Of a stretch of 62,189 nucleotides of DNA, positions 43,652 through 52,010 are shown one piece after another. The position numbers and the translations under genes were made by a program. The notes under the pieces are model-generated. The model did no database searches, was not told where the DNA came from, and saw only the letters and a program-made list of their open reading frames with translations. The stretch is from an uncultured cyanobacterium (GTDB lineage Bacteria; Cyanobacteriota; Cyanobacteriia; Cyanobacteriales; Nostocaceae): the NCBI GenBank assembly GCA_903848645.1, contig CAINGU010000014.1, positions 1 to 62,189 on the forward strand, written 5' to 3'. Numbering within the stretch: position 1 is the first letter of the stretch; each line of letters begins with the position of its first letter.

Positions 43652-44635
43652 ATGCGGGTTTTTATTACTGGTGGTACGGGGTTTATTGGTTCTCATGTAG
43701 TGCGGTTACTGTTACAACAAGGATACCAAGTGACGGCTTTAGTCCGTCTTCATAGTAACCTGGGCAATTTACAGGGTTTAGCCGTAGATATTGTTAAAGG
43801 TGACTTAAATAACCCGAATATCTGGGAACAGATGCAAGGTTGTCAATATCTATTTCATGTCGCAGCCCATTATTCTTTGTGGCAAAAAGATCGAGAATTG
43901 CTTTATTTTGATAATGTAGAAGGGACGCGCAATATTTTAGCAGCGGCTCAAAAAGCGGGAATTGAACGGACAGTTTATACCAGTTCTGTTGCAGCTATTG
44001 GTGTAGGTAAATCTGGTGAAATCGTGGATGAAACTTATCAAAGTCCGGTGGAAAAATTAGTAGGAGATTATAAAAAATCGAAGTTTTTGGCGGAACAAGT
44101 GGCAATTTCAGCAGCTAGTCAAGGTCAGGATATTGTGATAGTTAATCCTAGTAGTCCCATTGGTCCATTAGATATTAAACCGACACCAACTGGGGATATT
44201 ATTCTGCGGTTTTTACGGCGACAAATGCCAGCTTATGTGGATACGGGGTTAAATTTTATTGATGTGCGGGATGTAGCTTGGGGGCATTTATTAGCTTTAC
44301 AAAAAGGCAAAGGGGGCGATCGCTATATTCTCGGTCATCAAAATCTTAGCCTCAAAGAACTTCTAGAACAACTTTCCCAAATCACCAATTTACCAGCACC
44401 GCAAACATCTATCCCAGCTTGGATACCCCTAACTGTAGCTTGGGTAGATGAAAAAATTCTCGCACCTCTAGGGAAAACCCCCACAGTTCCCATAGATGGA
44501 GTCCGCATGGCACAGCAACCAATGTATTATGATGCTTCTAAGGCTATCCGCGAATTAGGTTTACCTCAGTCCCCTCTGAATATAGCCCTCAAGGATGCTG
44601 TAGATTGGTTTGTGTCTAATGGTTATGTCAAATGA
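43652..44635 (+). CDS. hpnA: Hopanoid-associated sugar epimerase HpnA
   Basis: A 327-residue extended short-chain dehydrogenase/epimerase. The NAD motif is GGTGFIGSH near residues 7-15, then DNVEGTRNILAAAQ, the catalytic Ser in YTSSVAAIG and Y-x3-K (GDYKKSKFLAEQ). VNPSSPIGPLDIKPTPTG is characteristic of HpnA proteins in hopanoid loci. It probably makes or alters a sugar nucleotide for hopanoid side chains; the precise substrate is not known. Start ATG at 43652. It precedes hpnH after 125 bp containing two small hairpins. Confidence 0.9.
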   Translation: MRVFITGGTGFIGSHVVRLLLQQGYQVTALVRLHSNLGNLQGLAVDIVKGDLNNPNIWEQMQGCQYLFHVAAHYSLWQKDRELLYFDNVEGTRNILAAAQKAGIERTVYTSSVAAIGVGKSGEIVDETYQSPVEKLVGDYKKSKFLAEQVAISAASQGQDIVIVNPSSPIGPLDIKPTPTGDIILRFLRRQMPAYVDTGLNFIDVRDVAWGHLLALQKGKGGDRYILGHQNLSLKELLEQLSQITNLPAPQTSIPAWIPLTVAWVDEKILAPLGKTPTVPIDGVRMAQQPMYYDASKAIRELGLPQSPLNIALKDAVDWFVSNGYVK

Positions 44636-44651
44636 AAAACCTCTCCCCTAA

Positions 44652-44706
44652 CCCCTCTCCTACAAGGAGAGGGGAAATAAGCCCCCTTCCATCTTAGGGA
44701 AGGGGG
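44652..44706. repeat. Paired GC-rich hairpins between hpnA and hpnH
   Basis: Two 9-bp stems: CCCCTCTCC/GGAGAGGGG (44652-44660 with 44666-44674) and CCCCCTTCC/GGAAGGGGG (44682-44690 with 44698-44706). A common cyanobacterial dispersed repeat; it might act as transcription attenuator between the two hopanoid genes. Confidence 0.7.
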
Positions 44707-44760
44707 TTGGGGGGTTAGGTCTTTGAGTAAGTGGTGTGATTAAGAGAGGAAAATGATTAA

Positions 44761-45777
44761 ATGGCGATTAATTTACAACAAGCAATAGATATTGGTAAGT
44801 ATCTAGTAACTCAGCGTTTATTAGGACGGAAACGCTTTCCCCTGGTCTTAATGTTAGAACCGCTGTTTCGGTGTAATTTAGCTTGTACTGGTTGCGGTAA
44901 AATCCAGCATCCAGTGGAAATACTCAAGCAAAATCTTACCCCAGAACAGTGTTTTGCGGCGGTGGAAGAATGCGGCGCACCGGTTGTTTCTATTCCCGGT
45001 GGAGAACCGTTACTACATCCCCAAATAGGTGAAATTGTTAAGGGTTTAATTAAACGCAAGAAATATATTTACTTGTGTACTAATGGTTTATTACTAGAAA
45101 AGAGTCTTGATAAGTTTAAACCTTCTCCTTATCTAACTTTTAGCGTCCATTTAGATGGAATGCGAGAATGGCATGATAAATGTGTAGATAGAAAAGGCGT
45201 TTTTGATACTGCTGTTCAAGCTATTCGCGCTGCTAAAGCTAAGGGTTTTCGTGTCGCTACTAACACGACTATTTTTGAAGGTTGTGATATTCAAGAAATG
45301 CAGGGATTTTTCGATTTTCTGGAAACTTTGGGAACTGACGGGATGATGATTTCTCCCGGTTACAGTTACGAATGGGCCCCAGATCAAGATCATTTTCTGC
45401 AAAAAGAACAAACCCGCGCATTATTTAGAGAAATTCTCTCACCTTACACCTCTGGTAAGAAGAATTGGAACTTTAATCACAATCCTTTATTCTTAGATTT
45501 TCTCATTGGTGAGAAGGACTATGAATGCACTCCTTGGGGTAGTCCTAGTTATAGCGTTCTCGGTTGGCAAAAACCTTGCTATCTGTTGAATGAAGGTTAC
45601 TATGCAACCTTTAAAGAGTTGTTGGATAAGACTGATTGGAGTCAATATGGCGGCGCTAGTGGTAATCCTAAATGTGTTGATTGTATGGTTCATTGTGGTT
45701 ATGAACCGACAGCAGCAATGGATGCAATGCAACCGAAAAATATTGCTCGTTCTCTAACTACTGTGTTTGGGAAGTAA
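44761..45777 (+). CDS. hpnH: Adenosyl-hopene transferase HpnH (radical SAM)
   Basis: A 338-residue radical SAM enzyme that joins the adenosyl radical of S-adenosylmethionine to hopene, the first step of C35 hopanoid side-chain building. The [4Fe-4S] motif is C38-x3-C42-x2-C45 (RCNLACTGC). [12 protein letters not shown] is the SAM GGE motif, and YLCTNGLLL and TFSVHLDGM are typical. The C-terminal Cys cluster [13 protein letters not shown] is characteristic of the HpnH/SPASM-like tail. Downstream of hpnA on the same strand. Start ATG at 44761. Confidence 0.95.
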   Translation: MAINLQQAIDIGKYLVTQRLLGRKRFPLVLMLEPLFRCNLACTGCGKIQHPVEILKQNLTPEQCFAAVEECGAPVVSIPGGEPLLHPQIGEIVKGLIKRKKYIYLCTNGLLLEKSLDKFKPSPYLTFSVHLDGMREWHDKCVDRKGVFDTAVQAIRAAKAKGFRVATNTTIFEGCDIQEMQGFFDFLETLGTDGMMISPGYSYEWAPDQDHFLQKEQTRALFREILSPYTSGKKNWNFNHNPLFLDFLIGEKDYECTPWGSPSYSVLGWQKPCYLLNEGYYATFKELLDKTDWSQYGGASGNPKCVDCMVHCGYEPTAAMDAMQPKNIARSLTTVFGK

Positions 45778-46020
45778 TTGTCTGAATCAGGATATCCAGG
45801 ATTTAAGGATATACAGGATTAAATAATAGTTAAGTGATATTTAATCTTGTTAATCTTCTAATTCAGTAAATCCTGATTCTGATGATGAAAATATCTAAAT
45901 CAGGATAAAATAATTGTCAGATTAATCATTTTTTCCTGGTGAAAATCCTATAGTATTGCTCAGATTCTCGATTCTGCTTTTTTAGTGAATCAAGAATAAA
46001 TTAAAATACTGATTTCCTAA

Positions 46021-46713
46021 TCAAGTTAATAAGTCTCGATTAACTTTATAAAGTTCTTGAACTATTGTTAGCATATCAAATATTAAAAGATTCCAATCAT
46101 CAATTGATTTGGGTATTAAATTATTAGTTTGCTTTGGACGCAAATGAACAATTTGATTTCTTAGCTTATACAAATACAAACTAGGACTATAATTTTGTTT
46201 ATCAGCATATTGATAATTTATATTTATTGAGTCTAGTAGCTTTTTTAAAGAATCTTCTAATTTAGGTTCTAATCTTGTAGTTTCATAAAAATCACTATAA
46301 AAATTTTGGAGAGATTTACCTGTCAATGCCAATTGATCATAAAAAGCCTTTAAAAAATAGAGTGGCTGTAATGCTTCTATGCACCTGTACAAATCTAAAT
46401 AAGCAAATTTAAAATCGGAGGCTACATAACTCGCTAAAATATTTTCAAAAGGAATATATTTATTCCCATTTTCAAAGGTACTTTTAAACTCTTGCAACAC
46501 TTCTACACTATATGGTAGCAAACAATAACTATTGCTTTCGGTTAAAGCAATGCCTGTAATTTGATTTAATTCTTCTTTTTGAGTAAATCTGTCAATTATT
46601 TTATATAAAGCAATTCTTGGAAAGAAATCTTTTAGCGTATATCCATTAATTTCTTCCTCAGTATTGACTGATTTAAGTTCTTCTCCATTTCTAGTTTTCT
46701 TAGTTTCCCATTC
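46021..46713 (-). pseudogene. HEPN-type protein gene, C-terminal part after IS insertion
   Basis: The 3-prime half of a gene split by an IS. From GAATG at 46713 the frame runs 231 codons to the stop at 46021, with no start of its own. The rejoined product has 347 residues; this part gives 118-347. Near the C-terminus it shows a HEPN-like pattern: YLDLYRCIEALQPLYFL (about residues 222-238) and LRNQIVH with R302 and H307, the R-x4-H motif of HEPN ribonucleases. Such domains act as toxins or RNA-cleaving effectors in many defence systems. As interrupted, it would not be made whole. The N-terminal half is at 49215-49565. Family name beyond HEPN is unknown. Confidence 0.75.
46709..46713. repeat. 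Target site duplication CATTC, left
   Basis: CATTC directly precedes the left IS end and recurs at 49210-49214 after the right end. Five bases, perfect. Confidence 0.8.
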
Positions 46714-46758
46714 GGGGTAGATATAGCGAAGACACTGTTGGCGAAATATTTCTTCACA
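46714..46758. repeat. Left terminal inverted repeat of IS
   Basis: 45 bp, identical to the reverse complement of 49165-49209; contains GAAGACACTGTTGGCG. Differs only after position 46758. Confidence 0.95.
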
Positions 46759-46845
46759 ATTTTAGCAAGTAAGATTGCATGAAAATTCTAGTTCCTTTGG
46801 CAGCGATAGGATAATTAAATCCTGTTGAAAAAGTAATTTGCTACC

Positions 46846-48504
46846 ATGTTGATACATCCCCAAAATATCCCTGATATACCTCAACAAACAGTAGAGGTGG
46901 CACGTGCATCGTTCCCAAAAGGAAATATTTACATGAACATTCGGGATAGTTTGGGAAGTATCTTTGACTCGGAAGCTTTTGCCGACCTATTTCCGCAAAA
47001 AGGTCAGCCAGCATATGCACCTTGGCGGTTAGCGTTGGTGTGCATAATGCAATTTATGGAGAATTTATCTGACAGACAGGCGGCCGATGCGGTACGCGGA
47101 CATATTGACTGGAAGTATGTGTTGAGCCTCCCTTTAACCGACCCAGGCTTTGACTATTCCATCCTTTCGGAATTTAGGACGCGATTACTAGCAGGTGGCG
47201 CAGAGCAAAAACTACTGGATATATTGCTACATCGGTTAAGGGAATCTGGAACACTCAAAACACATCAACGACAGCGTACTGACTCAACTCATGTTTTAGC
47301 TGCAATCCGTACTCTGAATAGATTGGAAACATTGGGAGAAGGGATGCGTTTTGCGCTTGATAGTTTAGCAGTCGCAGCACCTGAGTGGTTGACGATAAAT
47401 ATTCAACCAGATTGGTTTGACCGCTATGGTCGTCGTGTAGAAAACTATCGTTTACCAAAGCTCGACTCTGAACGAGAAGCTCTAGGAAGCACAATTGGAG
47501 CAGATGGTTTGGCGCTATTAGACGCGATTTATGACCCAGCAGCACCACAGTGGTTACGTCAAATACCCGCAGTTGAAATCCTCCGTCAAATATGGGTACA
47601 GCAATTTTATACCCCTGAGCTAGATGGGTCAATAAAATGGCGTAGTGTTAAAGATATGCCACCATCCACAATTGCGATTCACTCACCTCATGATGTTGAA
47701 GCACATTATAGTTCTAAGCGTAGCGTTGATTGGGTCGGTTACAAAGTACACATGACTGAGATTTGTGATGAGGATAGTCCCCGTTTCATCACCAACGTCC
47801 ACACGACATTATCCACAATCACTGATGAGCAAGCAATAGAACCGATTCATGAATCACTGGAAGAGAAATCGTTGTTACCAAAAGAACATCTTGTGGATTG
47901 CGGTTATCCCACTTCGGAAAATTTAGTAAGTAGCAAGACTAAATATGATGTAGAAATTATTGGTCCAGTGCGGTTAGATCCCAGTTGGCAAACAAAAGCA
48001 CAACTTGGATTTGATAGCTCTAATTTTCAAATAGATTGGGATCATGAAAAAGTTACTTGTCCCCAAGGACACCAAAGTACAAAATGGTTAGCAGGATATG
48101 ATATAAGTGGCAAACCTCTTATTCGTGTTCGGTTTAATGGTTCCATATGCAGAGCTTGTCCAGTACGTTCATCTTGCACTAAATCAAAAACCGAACCACG
48201 GGAGTTGAGTCTTCTACCAAAAGAGCAACAAATAGCACTCCAAGCTCGACGACAAGAGCAACAAACTCCTGAATGGAAAGCAACTTATACCCAACGTGCA
48301 GGTATAGAATCAACACACTCACAGGGTCTAAGGCGCTCAGGATTACGTCGCTCTCGTTACATTGGTTTAAAGAAAACTCACTTAATGCACGTTTTCATCG
48401 CTTGTGCGCTTAATTTAGTTCGACTGGACGCTTGGCTGGTGGGAATACCTCTTGCCCAGACTCGCTCGTCTCATTTTAAACAATTGCAACCTCAAGGTGC
48501 CTAA
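46846..48504 (+). CDS. IS1182-family transposase
   Basis: A 552-residue DDE transposase. The N-terminal domain (APWRLALVCIMQFMENLSDRQAADAVRGHIDWKY) is the typical DUF772-like part. D146 in RQRTDSTHVLA is the likely first catalytic Asp. The middle has a long linker and AHYSSKRSVDWVGYKVHM, the C-terminal a Cys-rich region (CRACPVRSSC) and the late Glu motif region RAGIESTHSQGLRRSGLRRSRYIG. Length fits. Start ATG at 46846, 132 bp inside the left end. Full-length and apparently intact, so the IS may be mobile. Confidence 0.93.
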   Translation: MLIHPQNIPDIPQQTVEVARASFPKGNIYMNIRDSLGSIFDSEAFADLFPQKGQPAYAPWRLALVCIMQFMENLSDRQAADAVRGHIDWKYVLSLPLTDPGFDYSILSEFRTRLLAGGAEQKLLDILLHRLRESGTLKTHQRQRTDSTHVLAAIRTLNRLETLGEGMRFALDSLAVAAPEWLTINIQPDWFDRYGRRVENYRLPKLDSEREALGSTIGADGLALLDAIYDPAAPQWLRQIPAVEILRQIWVQQFYTPELDGSIKWRSVKDMPPSTIAIHSPHDVEAHYSSKRSVDWVGYKVHMTEICDEDSPRFITNVHTTLSTITDEQAIEPIHESLEEKSLLPKEHLVDCGYPTSENLVSSKTKYDVEIIGPVRLDPSWQTKAQLGFDSSNFQIDWDHEKVTCPQGHQSTKWLAGYDISGKPLIRVRFNGSICRACPVRSSCTKSKTEPRELSLLPKEQQIALQARRQEQQTPEWKATYTQRAGIESTHSQGLRRSGLRRSRYIGLKKTHLMHVFIACALNLVRLDAWLVGIPLAQTRSSHFKQLQPQGA

Positions 48505-48526
48505 AAAATAAGCCCATGCAACTATA

Positions 48527-48541
48527 TCATGTAATACACGG
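48527..48541. promoter_or_regulatory. 15-bp quasi-palindrome, site 1
   Basis: TCATGTAATACACGG, one arm of a facing pair with site 2; lies between the transposase stop and the passenger gene. Candidate operator. Confidence 0.6.
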
Positions 48542-48572
48542 TTGACAAACACTGAAAATTTTTCTACTCTTA

Positions 48573-48587
48573 CCGTGTATTACATGG
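48573..48587. promoter_or_regulatory. 15-bp quasi-palindrome, site 2
   Basis: CCGTGTATTACATGG, the exact reverse complement of site 1 over 14 of 15 bases; 13 bp before the passenger ATG. A repressor bound here would block its promoter or translation start. Confidence 0.6.
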
Positions 48588-48599
48588 TAATGATGCTCG

Positions 48600-49094
48600 A
48601 TGAAAAAAATGAAAAGGGATATTCAAGGTAAATTTGCGATTAAAAACTCGGACTATCGTGAGGTGCGTTCTTTAAGACTGACAGATGATACCTGGAAGGC
48701 ATTAGGTATCGCCTCCGAATGCTTGGGATTAACCAGGGCTGACTATCTAGAGGAAATAGTTACAAGTAATATTTTGCCATGTATTACACGGAAAATCTCA
48801 GAAACTACCACATCTAATGCACCACTTTTTTCTGACTCCTTACCAAGTATTACACGGTATGAGCAGGAGATAGAAAAGCTGAAAATCCAAGTACAGAATC
48901 TTCAGAAAGAAAATTTAGAGCTTCAGGAGCGGTCAGCCATTACCTTTGTGCATGACGTTATAGATTTTGAGGCAATACGCGAGCGCATTTTATTTGAATT
49001 GAAGTTGGGACGGCAAGCTTCAGGTTTTAAAACAGCACAGAAAGCACTTAATCAATTTATTCAGGAAATAAAACTTATGGTTGACAGTTTCTAA
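48600..49094 (+). CDS. IS passenger: ribbon-helix-helix-like coiled-coil protein
   Basis: A 164-residue protein. Residues 22-52 (VRSLRLTDDTWKALGIASE and GLTRADYLEEIV) have a ribbon-helix-helix pattern (a strand, then two helices). Residues about 88-112 (EIEKLKIQVQNLQKENLELQ) are a coiled coil, and the end is helical. Two 15-bp quasi-palindromes inside the gene encode the repeated peptide L-P-C/S-I-T-R (residues 59-65 and 81-87). Start ATG at 48600. Known RHH proteins bind palindromic operators as dimers; autoregulation and control of the transposase are inference. I do not know this protein as a standard part of IS1182. Confidence 0.75.
   Translation: MKKMKRDIQGKFAIKNSDYREVRSLRLTDDTWKALGIASECLGLTRADYLEEIVTSNILPCITRKISETTTSNAPLFSDSLPSITRYEQEIEKLKIQVQNLQKENLELQERSAITFVHDVIDFEAIRERILFELKLGRQASGFKTAQKALNQFIQEIKLMVDSF
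48777..48791. promoter_or_regulatory. 15-bp quasi-palindrome, site 3 (in gene)
   Basis: CCATGTATTACACGG, inside the passenger coding region. Confidence 0.55.
48843..48857. promoter_or_regulatory. 15-bp quasi-palindrome, site 4 (in gene)
   Basis: CCAAGTATTACACGG, 66 bp after site 3 centre to centre, inside the passenger coding region. Confidence 0.55.
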
Positions 49095-49164
49095 CTGGTG
49101 TTAAAACTGCTACAAGAAGTTACCCATGATTTCTCAAAATTGATTGGTTTTTATCGTTTTTTAA

Positions 49165-49209
49165 TGTGAAGAAATATTTCGCCAACAGTGTCTTCGCTAT
49201 ATCTACCCC
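49165..49209. repeat. Right terminal inverted repeat of IS
   Basis: 45 bp; reverse complement identical to 46714-46758. The following CATTC (49210-49214) is the second target duplication copy. Confidence 0.95.
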
Positions 49210-49565
49210 CATTCGTTGTCCAAAATTTCTTCTAATATTGATATATCCGCATCTTTTTTAATAGATAAGTCTAATTCATCAATAATGACTATCCAAGCAC
49301 CCGAATTAAGAGTTTCTTCTTGCAAAAAACTGGGAAATTGAGATGAAAATTCATGATTGACTAATACTAAATAATGAAAATTTCGATAAGTCAGCCAAGC
49401 ACTATAAAAATTAGGAAATAAACGTATTTTATTATCAATATTTAGAAATTTTAACCAGTCCATACAAGTTGAATCACCATGAATAGTATAAGTTTCCTTT
49501 GTATGAATAACATTTGATATTTTTTCTACGACTCTTTTGATTGATATTATAATATTTCTGCTCAT
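49203..49565 (-). pseudogene. HEPN-type protein gene, N-terminal part before IS insertion
   Basis: The 5-prime half of the split gene, 117 native codons (MSRNIIISIKRVVEKISN... to EEILDN) then a junction codon run ending in TAG inside the IS (49203-49205). It starts 4 bp after the stop of the DGQHR gene, ATG at 49565, so translational coupling is likely. The residues GAWIVIIDELDLSIKKD and the beta/alpha pattern (YTIHGDSTCMDWLKF) do not match a family I know. The open frame extends upstream to 49598, inside the DGQHR gene, but the ATG at 49565 gives the tight operon spacing. Could still make a 120-residue truncated product. Confidence 0.75.
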
Positions 49566-49569
49566 AGTT

Positions 49570-50700
49570 TTAGTACATTTTATTCCAACAAACAGCAAAA
49601 GAGTCGATTTCAGGTTCAGAAAAGATCACTTTAAACCCATCTAAAAATGCTTGCCTATGTTTTTCTTTAGGAATATAACGTAAAGTTTCTCTTAGAATAT
49701 CCAAAGCAAGAAATTCATGACGGTTTCGGAATTGAATTTGACCTCTAAGTTTCTTTAATTTGAAAATTATATTGTTAAAATTATCCTCTACCTGTGTATG
49801 GTCTTTTTCAAGCTTACTTCCCAATAAACCAAAAATTTTTTCCGCACAAGCTACCATAAAACCAACTCTTACAGTTTGATTATTAAAAACATAGCGGTCT
49901 TCAATTTCCGAAAGTAGTTGATCAATGTCGGTCATCAATACAAAAATGTCTTCAAATTTCTCAATAATATGTCCCGATTTTTCCCTAATTAGACTCATAA
50001 TATCTAAAGCAGCATGATATTCAGCTAATTGTTGTCTTTTTTCAATTTTTACTTTTCTAGAAGTAAATGCCAAAAATAGCTCTACAATTTCTGACTGTTT
50101 ATATAATTTTTGTGAAATTAAATTGTCTAAATGAGGAATACGGTATTTTAATTTTTGTAAGATTGGTCTAAAAACTACCTCTAATTGTTTATCAATTCCC
50201 CAAGGAATTTGACCAGAGTTGAGTACCAACATTCTATACAATAAATCACCTTCATCTTGAGCAAACCAAAATTCAACTCTAAGATTATGATTAATCTTGC
50301 ATTTTCTCATCGAATCTTGTAATGCTTGTATTCTTTGCATCCCATCTAAAATAGTAATAATATTTTCTTTTTCTTCCTTATTATTAAGTTTGTTTTTAAT
50401 CAAGCTAAAAAAATTATCTTCATTTATTTTTTTGATTTTTTTGCTATCATAAATAATTCCTAATACTATAGGAGGTAGTATTCCACCCTCTTTCAAATCT
50501 TCGACCATTTGATTACGAATAATTTTAGCAGACCTAGTTTGCAAAACTTCTCTCTGCTCATCAAGGTTGCCTTTTTCTTCATGAATAGGTTTAACAAATT
50601 CTATAAAATCAGGAATGCTAACTACTGTAAGAACAGAGTAGCAATTAAGATTTGTATCTTCTTGAATATCAATTATTTTGAATTTCATAGATAAATCCAT
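49570..50700 (-). CDS. DGQHR/ParB-like domain protein
   Basis: A 376-residue protein with a ParB/DndB-like N-terminal domain: GGILPPIVLGIIYD near residues 72-85 and ITILDGMQRIQALQDS at 116-131, with DGMQR (119-123) in the place of the DGQHR motif. This fold occurs in DndB (phosphorothioation control), DpdB-type proteins and other defence-associated genes, where it may bind DNA or nucleotides. The remaining two-thirds is helical. It is the first gene of an operon with the HEPN-type gene, 4 bp apart. Two starts are possible, 50700 and 50688 (second Met). Role as antitoxin, sensor or recruiter is inference. Confidence 0.78.
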   Translation of the reverse strand: MDLSMKFKIIDIQEDTNLNCYSVLTVVSIPDFIEFVKPIHEEKGNLDEQREVLQTRSAKIIRNQMVEDLKEGGILPPIVLGIIYDSKKIKKINEDNFFSLIKNKLNNKEEKENIITILDGMQRIQALQDSMRKCKINHNLRVEFWFAQDEGDLLYRMLVLNSGQIPWGIDKQLEVVFRPILQKLKYRIPHLDNLISQKLYKQSEIVELFLAFTSRKVKIEKRQQLAEYHAALDIMSLIREKSGHIIEKFEDIFVLMTDIDQLLSEIEDRYVFNNQTVRVGFMVACAEKIFGLLGSKLEKDHTQVEDNFNNIIFKLKKLRGQIQFRNRHEFLALDILRETLRYIPKEKHRQAFLDGFKVIFSEPEIDSFAVCWNKMY

Positions 50701-50809
50701 ATTTTGTGGTACTCAAATTATATCTTACCAGTTTATTGACTTACAACTTACCATCACTTGTTATAGTTACTTTTATTCCTAATGCTCTCATAAAATCTCT
50801 AACCTTATT

Positions 50810-51301
50810 TCATCCTGCATTTAAATCCATCATCATCTCGTAAGTTGCCACACTAAATCCATGATCTTCAAATAGCTTTTTAGCAAATTCGTTTTGTGCT
50901 GCAACTTGAAGGATTAATATTTGTGAAGCTAACTGTTTTGCCGCATCTACTGAAGCATTTAACAGTAATTTTCCCGCTCCCAATCCCCGCGCTGATTCAT
51001 CAATATAAATGTCATGAAGCCATGCTGAAGCTGGTGCAATATCAACTAAACTGCTTTCTTCTAACCTTATAAATGAGTAACCAACAATTTCATTTTCTAC
51101 TTCGACAACCAAAACAACTGCTTTTGAATTAACAATCTCTTCGGCAAAAAAATCAAAAAGCTGTTGTTCATGATTGGCAAATTCAACAAACCTCAAGGGA
51201 TTAAAATTTTGATGTTGATGAACAAGTTTAAGCGCGTACTTAATCACGCCTTGATGATCATTTATGGTGGCTTTTCTAATTGTAATATTTGGCTTTTTCA
51301 T
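50810..51301 (-). CDS. GNAT-family N-acetyltransferase
   Basis: A 163-residue acetyl-CoA-dependent acetyltransferase. Motif A is LHDIYIDESARGLGAGKLLL with the Q/R-x-x-G-x-G/A acetyl-CoA loop as RGLGAG; LILQVAAQNEFAKKLFEDHGF forms motif B with the end-strand. Substrate unknown. Start ATG at 51301, preceded by GGAGGAGAAAA, a strong ribosome binding site. It is upstream of the DGQHR gene on the same strand but 110 bp away, so a link is doubtful. Confidence 0.9.
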   Translation of the reverse strand: MKKPNITIRKATINDHQGVIKYALKLVHQHQNFNPLRFVEFANHEQQLFDFFAEEIVNSKAVVLVVEVENEIVGYSFIRLEESSLVDIAPASAWLHDIYIDESARGLGAGKLLLNASVDAAKQLASQILILQVAAQNEFAKKLFEDHGFSVATYEMMMDLNAG

Positions 51302-51451
51302 TTTTCTCCTCCGTTTCCAAAAAATACGCCTCGTTTTTTGACACCAGTATGGGGAAAATAATTCTCAAATACTTGGCAAATAAAAAATCATCTGCTATAT
51401 TGAACTCATACCCAAAAACCTAATCCCCTAATCCCCTGTCCCTACGGGGAT

Positions 51452-51479
51452 GTAGAGACGTTCCTCGGAGCGTCTCTAC
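51452..51479. repeat. GTAGAGACG palindromic repeat
   Basis: Arms GTAGAGACG/CGTCTCTAC around a 10-base loop, in a 340-bp gap (51302-51644) that also holds short CCCTAATCCCC text. A dispersed cyanobacterial repeat; no gene seen in the gap. Confidence 0.75.
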
Positions 51480-51644
51480 TCTTTTGTAGTGATATTGCAG
51501 GAGTTGAGGAGAAAGAAAAAAGTTTTCCCTATCTCCCTATATAGCAGATGACAGGTCTAATGTCTAAAGCTGGCAATTTTCTTAAATTTTGGATGTTGAA
51601 TCTTCAATCCAAAATCCAAAATTTAAAATTCAGTCAGTTCCTAG

Positions 51645-51935
51645 CTAATCAGCATTCAGAATTTTGGGAACTCGGAAAAAATCACCTTCCTGTTGAGGCG
51701 CACTGCTGAGGATTGCTTCTCTGTCAGGACAGGGTTGAAGAATATCTTCTCTGGTAATATTGCTAACATCAATAGCTCTGGTTGTCGGTAATACATCTGT
51801 GACATCCAGTTGATTTAGTTGTTCGATATAATCCAGAATACTACCTAGTTGAGTGGTAAATTGTGCTTCTTCATCTGCTGTCAATTCTAAACGAGCCAGA
51901 TTAGCAACTTTACGAACTTGTTCACTATCAATCAT
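51645..51935 (-). CDS. gatC: Asp/Glu-tRNA amidotransferase subunit GatC
   Basis: A 96-residue subunit of GatCAB, which turns Glu-tRNA-Gln into Gln-tRNA-Gln (and Asp-tRNA-Asn where needed). Typical text: VRKVANLARLELTADEEAQFTTQLGSILDYIEQLNQLD and a C-terminal DFFRVPKIL. It wraps around GatA/GatB as a linker. gatA and gatB are not in the window, as usual in cyanobacteria. Start ATG at 51935. Confidence 0.95.
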   Translation of the reverse strand: MIDSEQVRKVANLARLELTADEEAQFTTQLGSILDYIEQLNQLDVTDVLPTTRAIDVSNITREDILQPCPDREAILSSAPQQEGDFFRVPKILNAD

Positions 51936-51941
51936 AATTTG

Positions 51942-51976
51942 TTAATTGTCAGTTGTTAGTTGTTAGTTGTCAGTTG
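51942..51976. repeat. Heptamer STRR (TTAGTTG/TCAGTTG), five units
   Basis: TTAATTG, TCAGTTG, TTAGTTG, TTAGTTG, TCAGTTG in tandem, in the gap between gatC and ycf3; together with the arrays at 9529 and 22524 shows the repeat class is active here. Confidence 0.8.
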
Positions 51977-52010
51977 TTAGGCAAAATTGTACAACCGACA
52001 ACTGAGTAAT

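Larger units (their letters stand above)
46714..49209 (+). mobile_element. IS1182-type insertion sequence with passenger gene, 2496 bp
   Basis: Bounded by perfect 45-bp inverted repeats (46714-46758 and 49165-49209; outer bases GGGGTAGATATAGCG) and a 5-bp target duplication CATTC. It carries a 552-residue transposase and a second gene for a ribbon-helix-helix-like protein. Perfect ends and duplication show a recent insertion. Removing it with one CATTC copy joins the two halves of the HEPN gene in one frame of 348 codons. The family name rests on the transposase; a passenger regulator is unusual for that family in my knowledge. Confidence 0.92.

Noticed and set aside
47255-47632. Open frame opposite the transposase
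   Set aside because: Antisense shadow of an intact transposase gene.
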